From NCBI GenBank assembly GCA_903863845.1, contig CAIPDP010000066.1:1-55515 (forward strand): a stretch of DNA of 55,515 bases, read 5' to 3'. Shown piece by piece: positions 8,014-16,414 of this stretch (its first letter is position 1; the number at the start of each line of letters is the position of its first letter). The notes beneath the pieces are model-generated. The model was not told the origin of the DNA and ran no database searches. It worked only from the letters and a program-made list of their open reading frames with translations. A program made the position numbers and the translations under genes. Source of the stretch: an uncultured Mucilaginibacter sp. (GTDB lineage Bacteria > Bacteroidota > Bacteroidia > Sphingobacteriales > Sphingobacteriaceae).

Positions 8014-8823
8014 TTAACTATCAAATGCGAGCAGGTTTCCTTCAAAAATGATCACCGCCTGGCTTTTTAATAAAACTTTATCACCCTTCAATTCAACATC
8101 CATTGTCCCTGTACGCTTAGACGACTGAAAGGCCTTCATATTTGTTTTTCCTAATTTTTTGCCCCAGTAATTGGCTAAAAATGTTTGCACGCCGCCTGTT
8201 ACCGGATCTTCATCAGTGCCCGCCCAGGGCCAAAAGTAACGATAGTGATAGTCATAGGCAGGCATATTGGATGAGGCCGTAACCAAAACACCGTTGATGC
8301 CTTTATAGGAATTGACCAATGCTTTAAAATCAGGTTTTAACGACGCTAGCGCATCGGCACTATTAATCTCCAATAAAATTATCTTATTTCGCTCACTGTA
8401 GGCACTGTTAACTATCGCAGATAGTCCAAGGGCATTTAATATCGAATTTGGTACTTCAATAGGTATTGTTTCGTAGGTGGGGAATTCCATGATGATCTCA
8501 TCGTGTTCACGAGCAATAAACAGTTCAAGATTTTCTCCCGTTATAAAATGGATTCGGTCGCCCCCATTAATTTTAAAAAGCACTTTTGCAGATGCAAGCG
8601 TTGCATGACCACAAAGCGGTATCTCTTTTTTGGGCGAAAAATACCTGATTCTGTAAGTGTTTTCATTATCGGCAGCCCAAACAAAGGCCGTTTCAGAAAG
8701 GCCCAGCTCATTTGCAATATCCAGCATTTTTTGGTCGCTGATATCGGTAAGGGGGAAACATACCCCCGCTGGGTTACCCTTGAAGGCTTCTTTGGTAAAT
8801 GAATCGACAGTGTAAGTTTTCAT
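8014..8823 (-). CDS. PhzF-family isomerase/epimerase-like protein
   Basis: PhzF-type proteins are two-lobed (diaminopimelate-epimerase-like fold) isomerases; most members have unknown substrates. The 269-residue sequence has the N-terminal DSFTKEAFKGNPAGV, the catalytic Glu in GLSETAFVW, the anion-binding CGHATLASA and the C-terminal lobe motif TDEDPVTGG. The usual GSAH after that Thr reads GGVQ here, a departure at the active-site edge. Its start overlaps the mqnB stop by four bases. It is therefore co-translated with a menaquinone enzyme, but no known futalosine step needs a PhzF protein. Confidence 0.9.
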   Translation of the reverse strand: MKTYTVDSFTKEAFKGNPAGVCFPLTDISDQKMLDIANELGLSETAFVWAADNENTYRIRYFSPKKEIPLCGHATLASAKVLFKINGGDRIHFITGENLELFIAREHDEIIMEFPTYETIPIEVPNSILNALGLSAIVNSAYSERNKIILLEINSADALASLKPDFKALVNSYKGINGVLVTASSNMPAYDYHYRYFWPWAGTDEDPVTGGVQTFLANYWGKKLGKTNMKAFQSSKRTGTMDVELKGDKVLLKSQAVIIFEGNLLAFDS

Positions 8824-9434
8824 TGCTGCGTTGCCTTTATTATCGCTAGAAACTCCGCAGCAAAGGTATTCAGATTTTTAATGGCTAAGCCTATTTGCCA
8901 GGCATCGCGGTTGCGCCTTTCTACGTAATTTGACACTGCCCTGATCTGAATTGCCGGGATACCAGCCATTTGACAGGCATAGAAAAATGCGGCACCTTCC
9001 ATGCTTTCCAATTGGGTATCGGTACTAATCTTAGCGATGCTTTCGTCATTGCCATGCACGGTGTTGACGGTGATCGCGCTTACTTTTGTTAAACCGAAGC
9101 CATCCGGAAGCTGGTAGGAGGAACTAAAAGTGCTTGCACCAAAGCCCAATTGATCGATGCTCAAAAAATTGTCACCATCTTCAGCACCCAGTTCAGAAAA
9201 GCGGTCACTGGTAATTTCAACTACCTCGCCCAAGCCAATATTGCGGTCGAAACTGCCGGCAATACCCAGATTAATGGCCAGGTCGTATGAATTGCTTGCC
9301 AGATGCCTACCCAGAGCAAAAGCGGTTGAAACCATTCCCACGCCGGTTATGATGAGTTCCAGGTCTTCAGTCTTAATTACTGAGTTCAGTTCTTCAACTT
9401 CAAACGGGGTAGCGGCGACAAACAGTACGCGCAT
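8820..9434 (-). CDS. mqnB: Futalosine hydrolase MqnB
   Basis: MqnB removes hypoxanthine from futalosine in the alternative menaquinone pathway. The 204-residue protein is a nucleoside phosphorylase/nucleosidase-fold enzyme. It shows VAATPFEVEEL at the N-terminus, TGVGMVST, INLGIAGSF, and the catalytic region ESMEGAAFFYACQMAGIPAIQIRAVSNYV with the purine-nucleosidase MEG motif. It heads the operon that ends in mqnD, which supports futalosine specificity over MTA/SAH nucleosidase. Upstream lies a 73-bp divergent region shared with the pterin gene. Confidence 0.92.
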   Translation of the reverse strand: MRVLFVAATPFEVEELNSVIKTEDLELIITGVGMVSTAFALGRHLASNSYDLAINLGIAGSFDRNIGLGEVVEITSDRFSELGAEDGDNFLSIDQLGFGASTFSSSYQLPDGFGLTKVSAITVNTVHGNDESIAKISTDTQLESMEGAAFFYACQMAGIPAIQIRAVSNYVERRNRDAWQIGLAIKNLNTFAAEFLAIIKATQQ

Positions 9435-9485
9435 AATGGCTTTATTTTGACAACGAAGATAAACAAAGCCCGGTTTTTTGTTTTG

Positions 9486-9493
9486 TATATTTG
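9486..9493 (+). promoter_or_regulatory. -7 promoter element TATATTTG of the pterin-folE operon
   Basis: The octamer matches TAnnTTTG exactly and lies 14 bp upstream of the ATG at 9508. I see no TTG at the expected -33 distance. The opposite strand of this short region must also hold the mqnB promoter. Confidence 0.5.
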
Positions 9494-9507
9494 CCGCAAT
9501 AATTAAA

Positions 9508-9927
9508 ATGATGATCTATATAACACGGAAAGAACATTTTAACGCTGCGCACCGCATGTATCGTGAAGAGTGGAGCGCCGAAAAAAACGCCGAGGTGTTT
9601 GGCAAATGTGCAAACCCTAACTGGCACGGGCATAATTATGATCTGTTTGTAACGGTTAAAGGTGAGATCACGCATGCCACGGGATATTTAATGGATCTGA
9701 AGGACCTGAAGGTGATCATCAACGATTACGTGATCGAAGCGCTCGACCATAAAAACATTAACCTGGATGTACCCTTCATGAAAGGTAAAATGGCTTCGAC
9801 CGAATTGCTCTGTATTGAAATATTCAAGCAGTTAAAAGGTCCGATAGAAGCGCAAGAAGGCGTTATTCTGCACTCTGTTAAACTTTACGAGACGGAGAAC
9901 AATTACGCTGAATACTTTGGCAATTAA
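9508..9927 (+). CDS. 6-pyruvoyl-tetrahydropterin synthase-family enzyme (PTPS-I-type active site)
   Basis: The family converts 7,8-dihydroneopterin triphosphate to 6-pyruvoyl- or 6-carboxy-tetrahydropterin. From the ATG at 9508 (139 residues), zinc ligands are His15, His40 and His42 and the catalytic Cys is Cys34 in GKCANPNWHGHNY. The Cys-x5-HGH spacing, and the 19-residue His-to-Cys distance, match mammalian PTPS. Bacterial QueD usually has Cys-x3-HGH. ALDHKNIN and the C-terminal YETENN are also conserved. It is followed by folE after 9 bp, so it takes product from the same GTP branch. Most annotation pipelines would call it QueD; the active-site spacing argues for a biopterin-type reaction, untested. 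A longer in-frame start at 9478 overlaps the promoter. Confidence 0.88.
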   Translation: MMIYITRKEHFNAAHRMYREEWSAEKNAEVFGKCANPNWHGHNYDLFVTVKGEITHATGYLMDLKDLKVIINDYVIEALDHKNINLDVPFMKGKMASTELLCIEIFKQLKGPIEAQEGVILHSVKLYETENNYAEYFGN

Positions 9928-9936
9928 TGTACGAAC

Positions 9937-10572
9937 ATGAATAAAGAAAACATGCTTCCGGACGATGATGAAGTTGAGGGATACCTCAAAATTGACCGTT
10001 ATAATGATGTTCTGATCGAAAATCTAAAGACGCATTACAAAGGCGTACTGGAACAGTTGGGTGAAGATCCGAACAGAGAGGGATTGGAAAAAACACCGGA
10101 GCGTGTTGCCAAAGCAATGCTTTTCCTGACACAGGGATATGATCTGAATGCAGATGCAATCCTCCGGTCGGCGATGTTTAAAGAAGAATACAGCCAGATG
10201 GTGGTGGTAAAGGACATTGAAGTATATTCGATGTGCGAACACCATATGTTACCTTTCTTTGGTAAGGCACATGTTGCTTATATACCCAATGGGCATATAG
10301 TTGGCCTGAGTAAAATACCGCGCATAGTAGATATATTTGCGCGCCGCTTACAGGTGCAGGAACGTCTGACGAACGAGATAAGGGATTGTATACAGGACAC
10401 GTTAAATCCACTGGGTGTAGGCATCGTAATTGAATGCCGCCATTTGTGCATGAGTATGCGGGGAGTACAAAAGCAAAACTCGGTCACCACAACATCGGCT
10501 TTTACCGGTGAATTTTTAAAGGAAAAAACCCGTACAGAGTTTTTAAATTTGATAGCGGCGAAGTTGGGGTAG
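9937..10572 (+). CDS. folE: GTP cyclohydrolase I
   Basis: FolE converts GTP to 7,8-dihydroneopterin triphosphate, the entry to folate and tetrahydropterins. The 211-residue protein shows the family signatures [17 protein letters not shown], the zinc site [39 protein letters not shown] and the second zinc Cys in [12 protein letters not shown]. The C-terminal TTSAFTGEF is canonical. It lies 9 bp after the pterin-synthase gene, indicating an operon. A repeat-rich spacer follows its stop codon directly. Confidence 0.97.
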   Translation: MNKENMLPDDDEVEGYLKIDRYNDVLIENLKTHYKGVLEQLGEDPNREGLEKTPERVAKAMLFLTQGYDLNADAILRSAMFKEEYSQMVVVKDIEVYSMCEHHMLPFFGKAHVAYIPNGHIVGLSKIPRIVDIFARRLQVQERLTNEIRDCIQDTLNPLGVGIVIECRHLCMSMRGVQKQNSVTTTSAFTGEFLKEKTRTEFLNLIAAKLG

Positions 10573-10739
10573 GAGGTAGCAGGTATTGGGTATCGGTGAA
10601 CGGGTATCTGTTAACAGATATTTTTGAGCTGGATATTTTATTAAATCTAATATTAAGAAGACACCTACAATCCAATACCCAATAACTAATACCCGATACC
10701 CGATACCAGATAACCAATAACAAATAACCAATCACTAAA
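10573..10739. repeat. Intergenic repeat block with complementary arms and a 16-bp palindrome
   Basis: The left side (10575-10607) carries GGTATTGGGTATCGG-like words. The right side (10672-10735) carries their complements as tandem ACCCGAT and ATAACCAAT words. A perfect palindrome TATCTGTTAACAGATA lies at 10605-10620. The block begins at the folE stop codon and ends at the TTG start of fabD. It is the same type of spacer as 1141-1239 and 1941-2040. Confidence 0.8.
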
Positions 10740-11624
10740 TTGAAAGCATACATTTTTCCAGGGCAGGGCGCCCAGTTTCCTGGTATGGGCCGGGATCTTT
10801 ATGAAAAGTCGGAACAAGCCCGTCAATTATTTGAACAGGCTAATGAAATTTTAGGTTTCCGCATTACCGATATCATGTTTGAGGGTACCGACGAGGATCT
10901 CAAACAAACCAAAGTGACACAGCCAGCTATTTTCTTGCATTCGGTAATCCTTGCCAAAGTTTTGGGTAGTGATTTTCAACCCGATATGGTTGCCGGTCAT
11001 TCATTAGGTGAGTTTTCGGCTTTGGTATCTGCCGGGGCACTCTCTTTTGAAGATGGCTTGAAGCTGGTAGCTTCCCGTGCCAACGCGATGCAAAAGGCAT
11101 GTGAGATACAGCCATCCACCATGGCTGCAATACTGGGGCTGGATGATTATACCGTAGAAAATATTTGCCTTGAGGCGACCGATGTGGTGGTTCCGGCTAA
11201 CTATAACTGTCCGGGGCAACTGGTTATTTCAGGCACTATTGCAGGTATTGATTATGCCTGCGAAAAGTTGCTGGCGGCAGGTGCAAAACGCGCGCTGAAG
11301 TTGAATGTGGGTGGCGCTTTCCATTCGCCTTTGATGAATGCTGCTAAGATGGAGCTTGAACATGCGATCGCTCATACCGAGATCAAGGCTCCCGTTTGCC
11401 CGGTTTATCAGAATATTGATGCCAAACCCCATACTGATCCCGAAGAGATCAAACATAACCTGATCGAACAACTGACCGGGCCTGTGCGATGGACCCAGAT
11501 CGTTTCGCATATGTTAGAGGATGGTGCAAGCTCCTTTACCGAGGTAGGACCCGGGAATGTGCTGCAGGGCCTGGTTAAAAAAGTCGACCGCGCGGTACCC
11601 ACCAGTAGTGCTGCTTTGCAATAA
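10740..11624 (+). CDS. fabD: Malonyl-CoA:ACP transacylase
   Basis: FabD transfers malonyl groups from CoA to acyl carrier protein for fatty-acid elongation. The 294-residue protein starts at a TTG; the family N-terminus KAYIFPGQGAQFPGMG begins immediately after it, and no alternative ATG is available. Ser88 in GHSLGEFSALV is the nucleophile, and His195 in GGAFHSPLM is the general base. QPAIF and TEVGPGNVLQGLVKK are conserved. It directly abuts the repeat block after folE. A strong terminator follows. Confidence 0.96.
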   Translation: MKAYIFPGQGAQFPGMGRDLYEKSEQARQLFEQANEILGFRITDIMFEGTDEDLKQTKVTQPAIFLHSVILAKVLGSDFQPDMVAGHSLGEFSALVSAGALSFEDGLKLVASRANAMQKACEIQPSTMAAILGLDDYTVENICLEATDVVVPANYNCPGQLVISGTIAGIDYACEKLLAAGAKRALKLNVGGAFHSPLMNAAKMELEHAIAHTEIKAPVCPVYQNIDAKPHTDPEEIKHNLIEQLTGPVRWTQIVSHMLEDGASSFTEVGPGNVLQGLVKKVDRAVPTSSAALQ

Positions 11625-11628
11625 AAAA

Positions 11629-11668
11629 CAAAAGCCATCTCAACAATACGCAGATGGCTTTGTTATTT
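11629..11668 (+). terminator. Intrinsic terminator after fabD
   Basis: A perfect 10-bp stem (AAAGCCATCT at 11631-11640 with its complement at 11652-11661) encloses an 11-nt loop and is followed by a T-rich tail. Confidence 0.8.
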
Positions 11669-11699
11669 TATCGTATTTTTATGGCTACCTTCTGAAAAA

Positions 11700-14600
11700 T
11701 TGACAAGCTCCGCAAAAATAAGGCTGATGCTGGCATTGTTATTTGCCAGCTTTTTATTGACAGCTATTGTTGTCAGGAAAACCTATACACCCAAGAACGT
11801 ACTGCTTCAGGCAGCACAAACGCTCGAGAGCAACCTGCATAAAAAGGAATCGCTTGTTAAAAATGTGCTCGAAGACAGCGTTTCTTTCGCAAATCTAAAA
11901 TTACTCGACAATAATGACCATGCGGCCATCGGACTCATCAACGACTTTACAGCGCAACAGAATATTTGGCTCATTACCGTCAAAAAGGGGCGGCTTGTGT
12001 TTTGGAGTGGTATTAAAGTGGTGCCGGATAACCCGGACAGAATAAAAAAGGGTTACTCGATCCTTGAAACGGCCAACGGATTTTACGAGACCATTAAGAA
12101 AGTACAGGGTGATTTTTATGCGGTGTTCTTCATACCCATCAAATCGGCCTATCCCTTCCAAAACCAATACCTCCATAATACCTTCGCCAAAAGCCTGCTG
12201 CAGGATAATATCATTGAAATAGCCGAATACAACGATAAGAACATTTATGAAATAAATAGTATCAGTAATCAATACCTGTTTTCAGTAAAATTGGCACCGG
12301 CGCAGGTGAGTCAAAGGTTTTTTTATGAGGAAGCCATTGCCTGGAGCTTATGTGTGATCGTTTTATGCTTCTTTATTCAAAACTGTTGTAATTATCTTGT
12401 AAAGAAAAAACATCCCTACCTGGCTGTTCTTTGCCTGGGCCTATTTATACTATTGTTCAGACTGCTGAATCTTTTTGGAGACTTCCCTGATCTGCTGTAC
12501 AAACCACCGTTATTTACCGGTCAGCTATATCACTACGGCCTGTTTTTTCCATCTCTGGGCGATTTTTGCCTCAATCTTTTGGCCTTCAGCTGGTTTTGCG
12601 GATTTGTGTACAGACATCGCGAAAAATTAGTCGATGTACAGATTGGTAAAAAATTGGGGTACCTGGTGGTTGGCTTTTCCCTGCTTATTTTGATGTTTGT
12701 TGCACTTTCGCTACTGCATTTATTTTATACCCTGGTAGTGTTATCGACCATCGATTTTGATGTCAACAATGTACTTAACCTGTCGGTATACAGTTTGCTA
12801 GGCATTTTAATGCTTTGTTTTGCCTTCCTTAGTTTTTACATATTGGTTGAACTAAGCCTGGCCTTTGCCGTCAGATCAAATGTGCAACGTTTGCATCAGC
12901 TGGCACTATTGATATCGGGAGTTGTTATAGCTTCTGTTTTAGCCACATTACGAACTGGTGAATTCAGTTTGTTTTTTGTTCTGTTTGCGGCCTGGGTTTT
13001 GATCAGGGCCTATGCATTTTATTACAAAGACAGCCAGCTTAGTGCTACGGCGCTTGTAGGCATCATATTTGTTTGTTCGGCAATTTCGGCCAGTAAGCTT
13101 AATCATTTTGAATCTATCAGAGAAAATGTATTAAGGAAGGACTACCTGCGGCAGTTGGAAACTTCTGATGACCCTCGCGCGGATGACATTTTCAAGCTTG
13201 CCGAGGAGCATATTGAAAAAGATAAGTACATTAAAAGATCCCTGGCCGATACTTCTCAAAACACTTCAAACCTCGAGAATTATTTTCAGAAAACGTATTT
13301 CCCCTATTTGACAAGATATGCCATCGGTGTTTATTTATTTAATGACCGCGATCAACAGTTACGGGGAGAAAAGAAAGTTGATTTGCACGACTTTAAAGAT
13401 ATAGTTGTACTTAGGGCAAATAAGGTCTCCGATTATTTTTACCGGGTAAATAGCTCTTTCGGGTTTAGTAATTACTTTGCCTTGATACCCCTGAGCAAGA
13501 GCGATAAAAAACTGGGCACTTTGGTCATTCAACTCAGTTCACGTACCAGCCAAACCGAAAATGCCTATCCCGAATTATTGGTTGAAGATATTGGCGGCGG
13601 CACATCCGAACAATTTAGCGATTACTCCTATGCTTTTTACAGTGATAACAGGTTGAAGCGGCAGCATGGAAAGTATGATTACAGCCTTTTAAATACCGAG
13701 TTTAAGGGCGAACTAAAACAATTTACCTATACCAATACCCTTGCACCTTCTAATGCGGGTATCGATATATGGTCGAGTTATAACCACATGGTTTACCAAC
13801 CGGGTAAGCATGAGTTACTGGTTGTAAGTAAAAGGAAAAATTTGGTATTTGATATCATTACCTCAACTACTTTCTTCTTCATTATCTTCCTGGTGTTTTG
13901 TATGCTGGTGTTGTTGATCAAGTGGCTGTGGGCGAGAATACGTATCTTATACATCGACAATGATTTTTTCCATTGGCGACTGAAGTTTAACCTGGATCAT
14001 ATTCTTTACAAAACCAGGATCCAATTCTCGATTGTGTTTGCGGTGGTGATCACACTGGTAATGGTGGGTATGATCACCTACTTTTCGATCGTACAGCAAT
14101 ATGGCGAGCAGCAGGATAATTCGATCAGCGACCGGGTAACGCGCATCGGGGATGCCTTCAGTAAAGGTGGATTGGGTGATGAAATGGAAAATGATGGTGC
14201 CGAATTCAAGACCCGGTTTATCAACTTTGCAAGCGTTTACGCTGCTGATCTGACACTTTTTAATATCGATGGTGAAGAGCTAATAACAACCCAGCCCAAG
14301 ATATATGATGCAGGGTTGATCGCTCCGCGTATCAACGGGCGGGCTTATATTAGTTTAAACAAATTGCATAAGTCGGTTTTTGTAAATAACGAGATCATTG
14401 GCGACCTCAATTATAAGGCAGGTTACGTACCGGTCACCGATTCAAAAGGTAAGGAAGTGGGTTACCTTGAATTACCTTATTTTTCGAATGATGCCGACTA
14501 TCGCTCGCGCGTAGGTTCGTTGCTCAATGCCATGATCAACGTTTACGCATTGATATTTATAGCAATTGGGTTGCTGGCGATCATCATCGCGCGGCAGATC

Positions 14601-15440
14601 ACCTGGCCGCTCAGCGTGATACAATCGATATTAAGCAAAACCAAATACGGTCAAAATAACGAACCTATAAAATGGAAACGGAAAGACGAGATAGGTACAT
14701 TGATCAATGAATATAACAATATGATCGCCGCCCTCGATCAGGGGGCCCAAAAGCTGGCCCAGTCGGAGCGCGAAAGTGCCTGGCGGGAAATGGCCAAACA
14801 GGTAGCCCATGAAATTAAGAACCCATTAACCCCTTTAAAACTGGGCTTGCAGCTCCTGGAAAAATCATGGCGGGATAAGGATCCGAAATTCGACGAAAAA
14901 TTTGAGCGTTTCAGCAAATCTTTTGTCGAACAGATCGAAAGCCTTTCTTCTATCGCCTCCGAGTTCTCGGCTTTTGCAAAAATGCCTGAAACAAAGCTTG
15001 AACCCATCAATGTGTTCGAGGTGCTTAACCAGGCAGTGGTGGTTTTTAAGCAGATGGACGATATTGCCATTTATTACCAGGTACCAGCAAAACCCTTCAT
15101 CATTAGCGCCGACCGCGACCAGCTGCTGCGGTGCTTCAATAACCTGCTGAAGAATGCGATCGAAGCATTGCCATATGGTAGAACCGGCGTTATCAATATC
15201 AATAACCTGGTTACCGAAAAAAATATCCTGCTAAGCATCATGGATAATGGCAAAGGGATACCTGAGAATCTGCGCGAAAAAATATTTGAGCCCAATTTTA
15301 CAACGAAAAGTTCGGGTACAGGTTTGGGCCTGGCATTTGTAAAGAATTCGATTGAAAATGCGGGAGGCAAGATTTGGTTTGAAACCGCCCTTGACGAGGG
15401 AACTACCTTTTACATCAGTCTTCCATCGGCGATTCAATAA
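11700..15440 (+). CDS. Very large multi-pass membrane sensor histidine kinase
   Basis: This 1246-residue kinase has an N-terminal membrane segment (about 9-25), an extracytoplasmic part, a block of six or more membrane helices (about 210-465), a second extracytoplasmic region (about 480-715), further helices near 720-745 and 790-815, another sensor region, a helix near 955-980 and a HAMP-like linker. The kinase core follows: His1037 in VAHEIKNPLTPLKL, N box NNLLKNAIEAL, G1 DNGKGIP, F box FEPNFTTK and G2 GTGLGLAFVK. The H box resembles the NtrB/NtrY class. It starts at TTG 11700; ATG 11727 is an alternative. No response regulator is adjacent, so its partner is unknown. Confidence 0.9.
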   Translation: MTSSAKIRLMLALLFASFLLTAIVVRKTYTPKNVLLQAAQTLESNLHKKESLVKNVLEDSVSFANLKLLDNNDHAAIGLINDFTAQQNIWLITVKKGRLVFWSGIKVVPDNPDRIKKGYSILETANGFYETIKKVQGDFYAVFFIPIKSAYPFQNQYLHNTFAKSLLQDNIIEIAEYNDKNIYEINSISNQYLFSVKLAPAQVSQRFFYEEAIAWSLCVIVLCFFIQNCCNYLVKKKHPYLAVLCLGLFILLFRLLNLFGDFPDLLYKPPLFTGQLYHYGLFFPSLGDFCLNLLAFSWFCGFVYRHREKLVDVQIGKKLGYLVVGFSLLILMFVALSLLHLFYTLVVLSTIDFDVNNVLNLSVYSLLGILMLCFAFLSFYILVELSLAFAVRSNVQRLHQLALLISGVVIASVLATLRTGEFSLFFVLFAAWVLIRAYAFYYKDSQLSATALVGIIFVCSAISASKLNHFESIRENVLRKDYLRQLETSDDPRADDIFKLAEEHIEKDKYIKRSLADTSQNTSNLENYFQKTYFPYLTRYAIGVYLFNDRDQQLRGEKKVDLHDFKDIVVLRANKVSDYFYRVNSSFGFSNYFALIPLSKSDKKLGTLVIQLSSRTSQTENAYPELLVEDIGGGTSEQFSDYSYAFYSDNRLKRQHGKYDYSLLNTEFKGELKQFTYTNTLAPSNAGIDIWSSYNHMVYQPGKHELLVVSKRKNLVFDIITSTTFFFIIFLVFCMLVLLIKWLWARIRILYIDNDFFHWRLKFNLDHILYKTRIQFSIVFAVVITLVMVGMITYFSIVQQYGEQQDNSISDRVTRIGDAFSKGGLGDEMENDGAEFKTRFINFASVYAADLTLFNIDGEELITTQPKIYDAGLIAPRINGRAYISLNKLHKSVFVNNEIIGDLNYKAGYVPVTDSKGKEVGYLELPYFSNDADYRSRVGSLLNAMINVYALIFIAIGLLAIIIARQITWPLSVIQSILSKTKYGQNNEPIKWKRKDEIGTLINEYNNMIAALDQGAQKLAQSERESAWREMAKQVAHEIKNPLTPLKLGLQLLEKSWRDKDPKFDEKFERFSKSFVEQIESLSSIASEFSAFAKMPETKLEPINVFEVLNQAVVVFKQMDDIAIYYQVPAKPFIISADRDQLLRCFNNLLKNAIEALPYGRTGVININNLVTEKNILLSIMDNGKGIPENLREKIFEPNFTTKSSGTGLGLAFVKNSIENAGGKIWFETALDEGTTFYISLPSAIQ

Positions 15441-15444
15441 GGCA

Positions 15445-15480
15445 TAAAAAATCCCGCCTGCTAAAAACAAGCGGGATGTA
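15445..15480 (-). terminator. Intrinsic terminator between convergent genes
   Basis: ATCCCGCCTG (15451-15460) pairs with CAAGCGGGAT (15468-15477) with one C-A mismatch. On the minus strand the stem is followed by T6, which fits termination of the coiled-coil gene at 15500. It may also end the kinase transcript. Confidence 0.7.
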
Positions 15481-15499
15481 TTGCAAATGCGGGTGTTTT

Positions 15500-16414
15500 T
15501 TATTTAAGTGAAAATGTACCCTGACCCATTGTTGAATTATCCGAATATAAATAAACGGTATAAGTACCTTTCTGGAATGCAGGATTACTCTGGCTTACCC
15601 AATCAATGGTGAATGTGCTGCCATCATCCTTAAAATCGATAGAGGTTTTATAAGTATACTGAAGGCTTTGGCCATCGGCAGTAAAATTTCCAGCATCGCC
15701 GGTAATTACCAGGTTGCCGGTTGGATCAATGATGCGTACATATACATCATGCAATGCTTTATCGGCAAGTGTATTACTTGCTACCGTAAAGTTGATCTTT
15801 ATCTTTTTAGCCGGGCTCGCGCGGGTCACTTCAACTTCTTTACCGCTGCCCTTAACTTTGTAAGCGACAATATCGATCTTGCCGGCTTTCAAAGCTTTGG
15901 CAATTTGAACTTTACTGTCAAGGTCTTTGTTCTGGGCCTCAAGGTTACTTGCTTTTTGGGAAGTTGTAGCCAGATTGCTTTTCAGCGTATCCCTTTCAAT
16001 TACCAGGTTGGTATTTTGTTTTTTCAGTTCTTCGATCTGAGCAGTATAGTTGGCAACAAAATAGCGAAGCTGTTTTACATCTTCCTGCGCTTTAGCAAGT
16101 TCGGCTTTGGTTAGTTTACCTTTGTCGAGCTGAACACGCAGCACTTTAATTCTGGTTTCGAGCGAGTCGTTTTTGGCGCGCAATTCGGCGGTGATCTTTG
16201 CTTTGCCGGTACTTACCTGTTCGATTTGGGCCTCCAGACTGTCGAGCTCAACTTTAAGCCTGTTTTTTTCATCTTCCTGGTAAACGATCCTGGTGTCCGA
16301 TTTGTTCTTTTGCAAAAACAGGTAAACATCGGTAGCCAGCAATGCTAGGACCACAACGATCAGAAAATAAATAACATTTGAATTTTTTTTAGATTGTCCG
16401 GATTGATTTTCCAT
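15500..16414 (-). CDS. Membrane-anchored coiled-coil protein with C-terminal beta domain
   Basis: I recognise no named family in this 304-residue protein. A cytoplasmic N-terminus (about 1-13, Lys/Asn/Ser-rich) precedes one membrane helix (about 14-34). A long heptad-rich region (about 45-180) follows with blocks of Glu, Lys, Leu and Asn typical of a coiled coil. The C-terminal third (about 185-304) is rich in beta-forming segments such as IKINFTV, VYVRIIDPTGNLVI and GTYTVYLYSD, suggesting an immunoglobulin-like sandwich. The topology places the coiled coil and beta domain outside the cytoplasm. It converges on the large kinase across a terminator. A structural or envelope-spacer role is a guess. 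Confidence 0.8.
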   Translation of the reverse strand: MENQSGQSKKNSNVIYFLIVVVLALLATDVYLFLQKNKSDTRIVYQEDEKNRLKVELDSLEAQIEQVSTGKAKITAELRAKNDSLETRIKVLRVQLDKGKLTKAELAKAQEDVKQLRYFVANYTAQIEELKKQNTNLVIERDTLKSNLATTSQKASNLEAQNKDLDSKVQIAKALKAGKIDIVAYKVKGSGKEVEVTRASPAKKIKINFTVASNTLADKALHDVYVRIIDPTGNLVITGDAGNFTADGQSLQYTYKTSIDFKDDGSTFTIDWVSQSNPAFQKGTYTVYLYSDNSTMGQGTFSLK

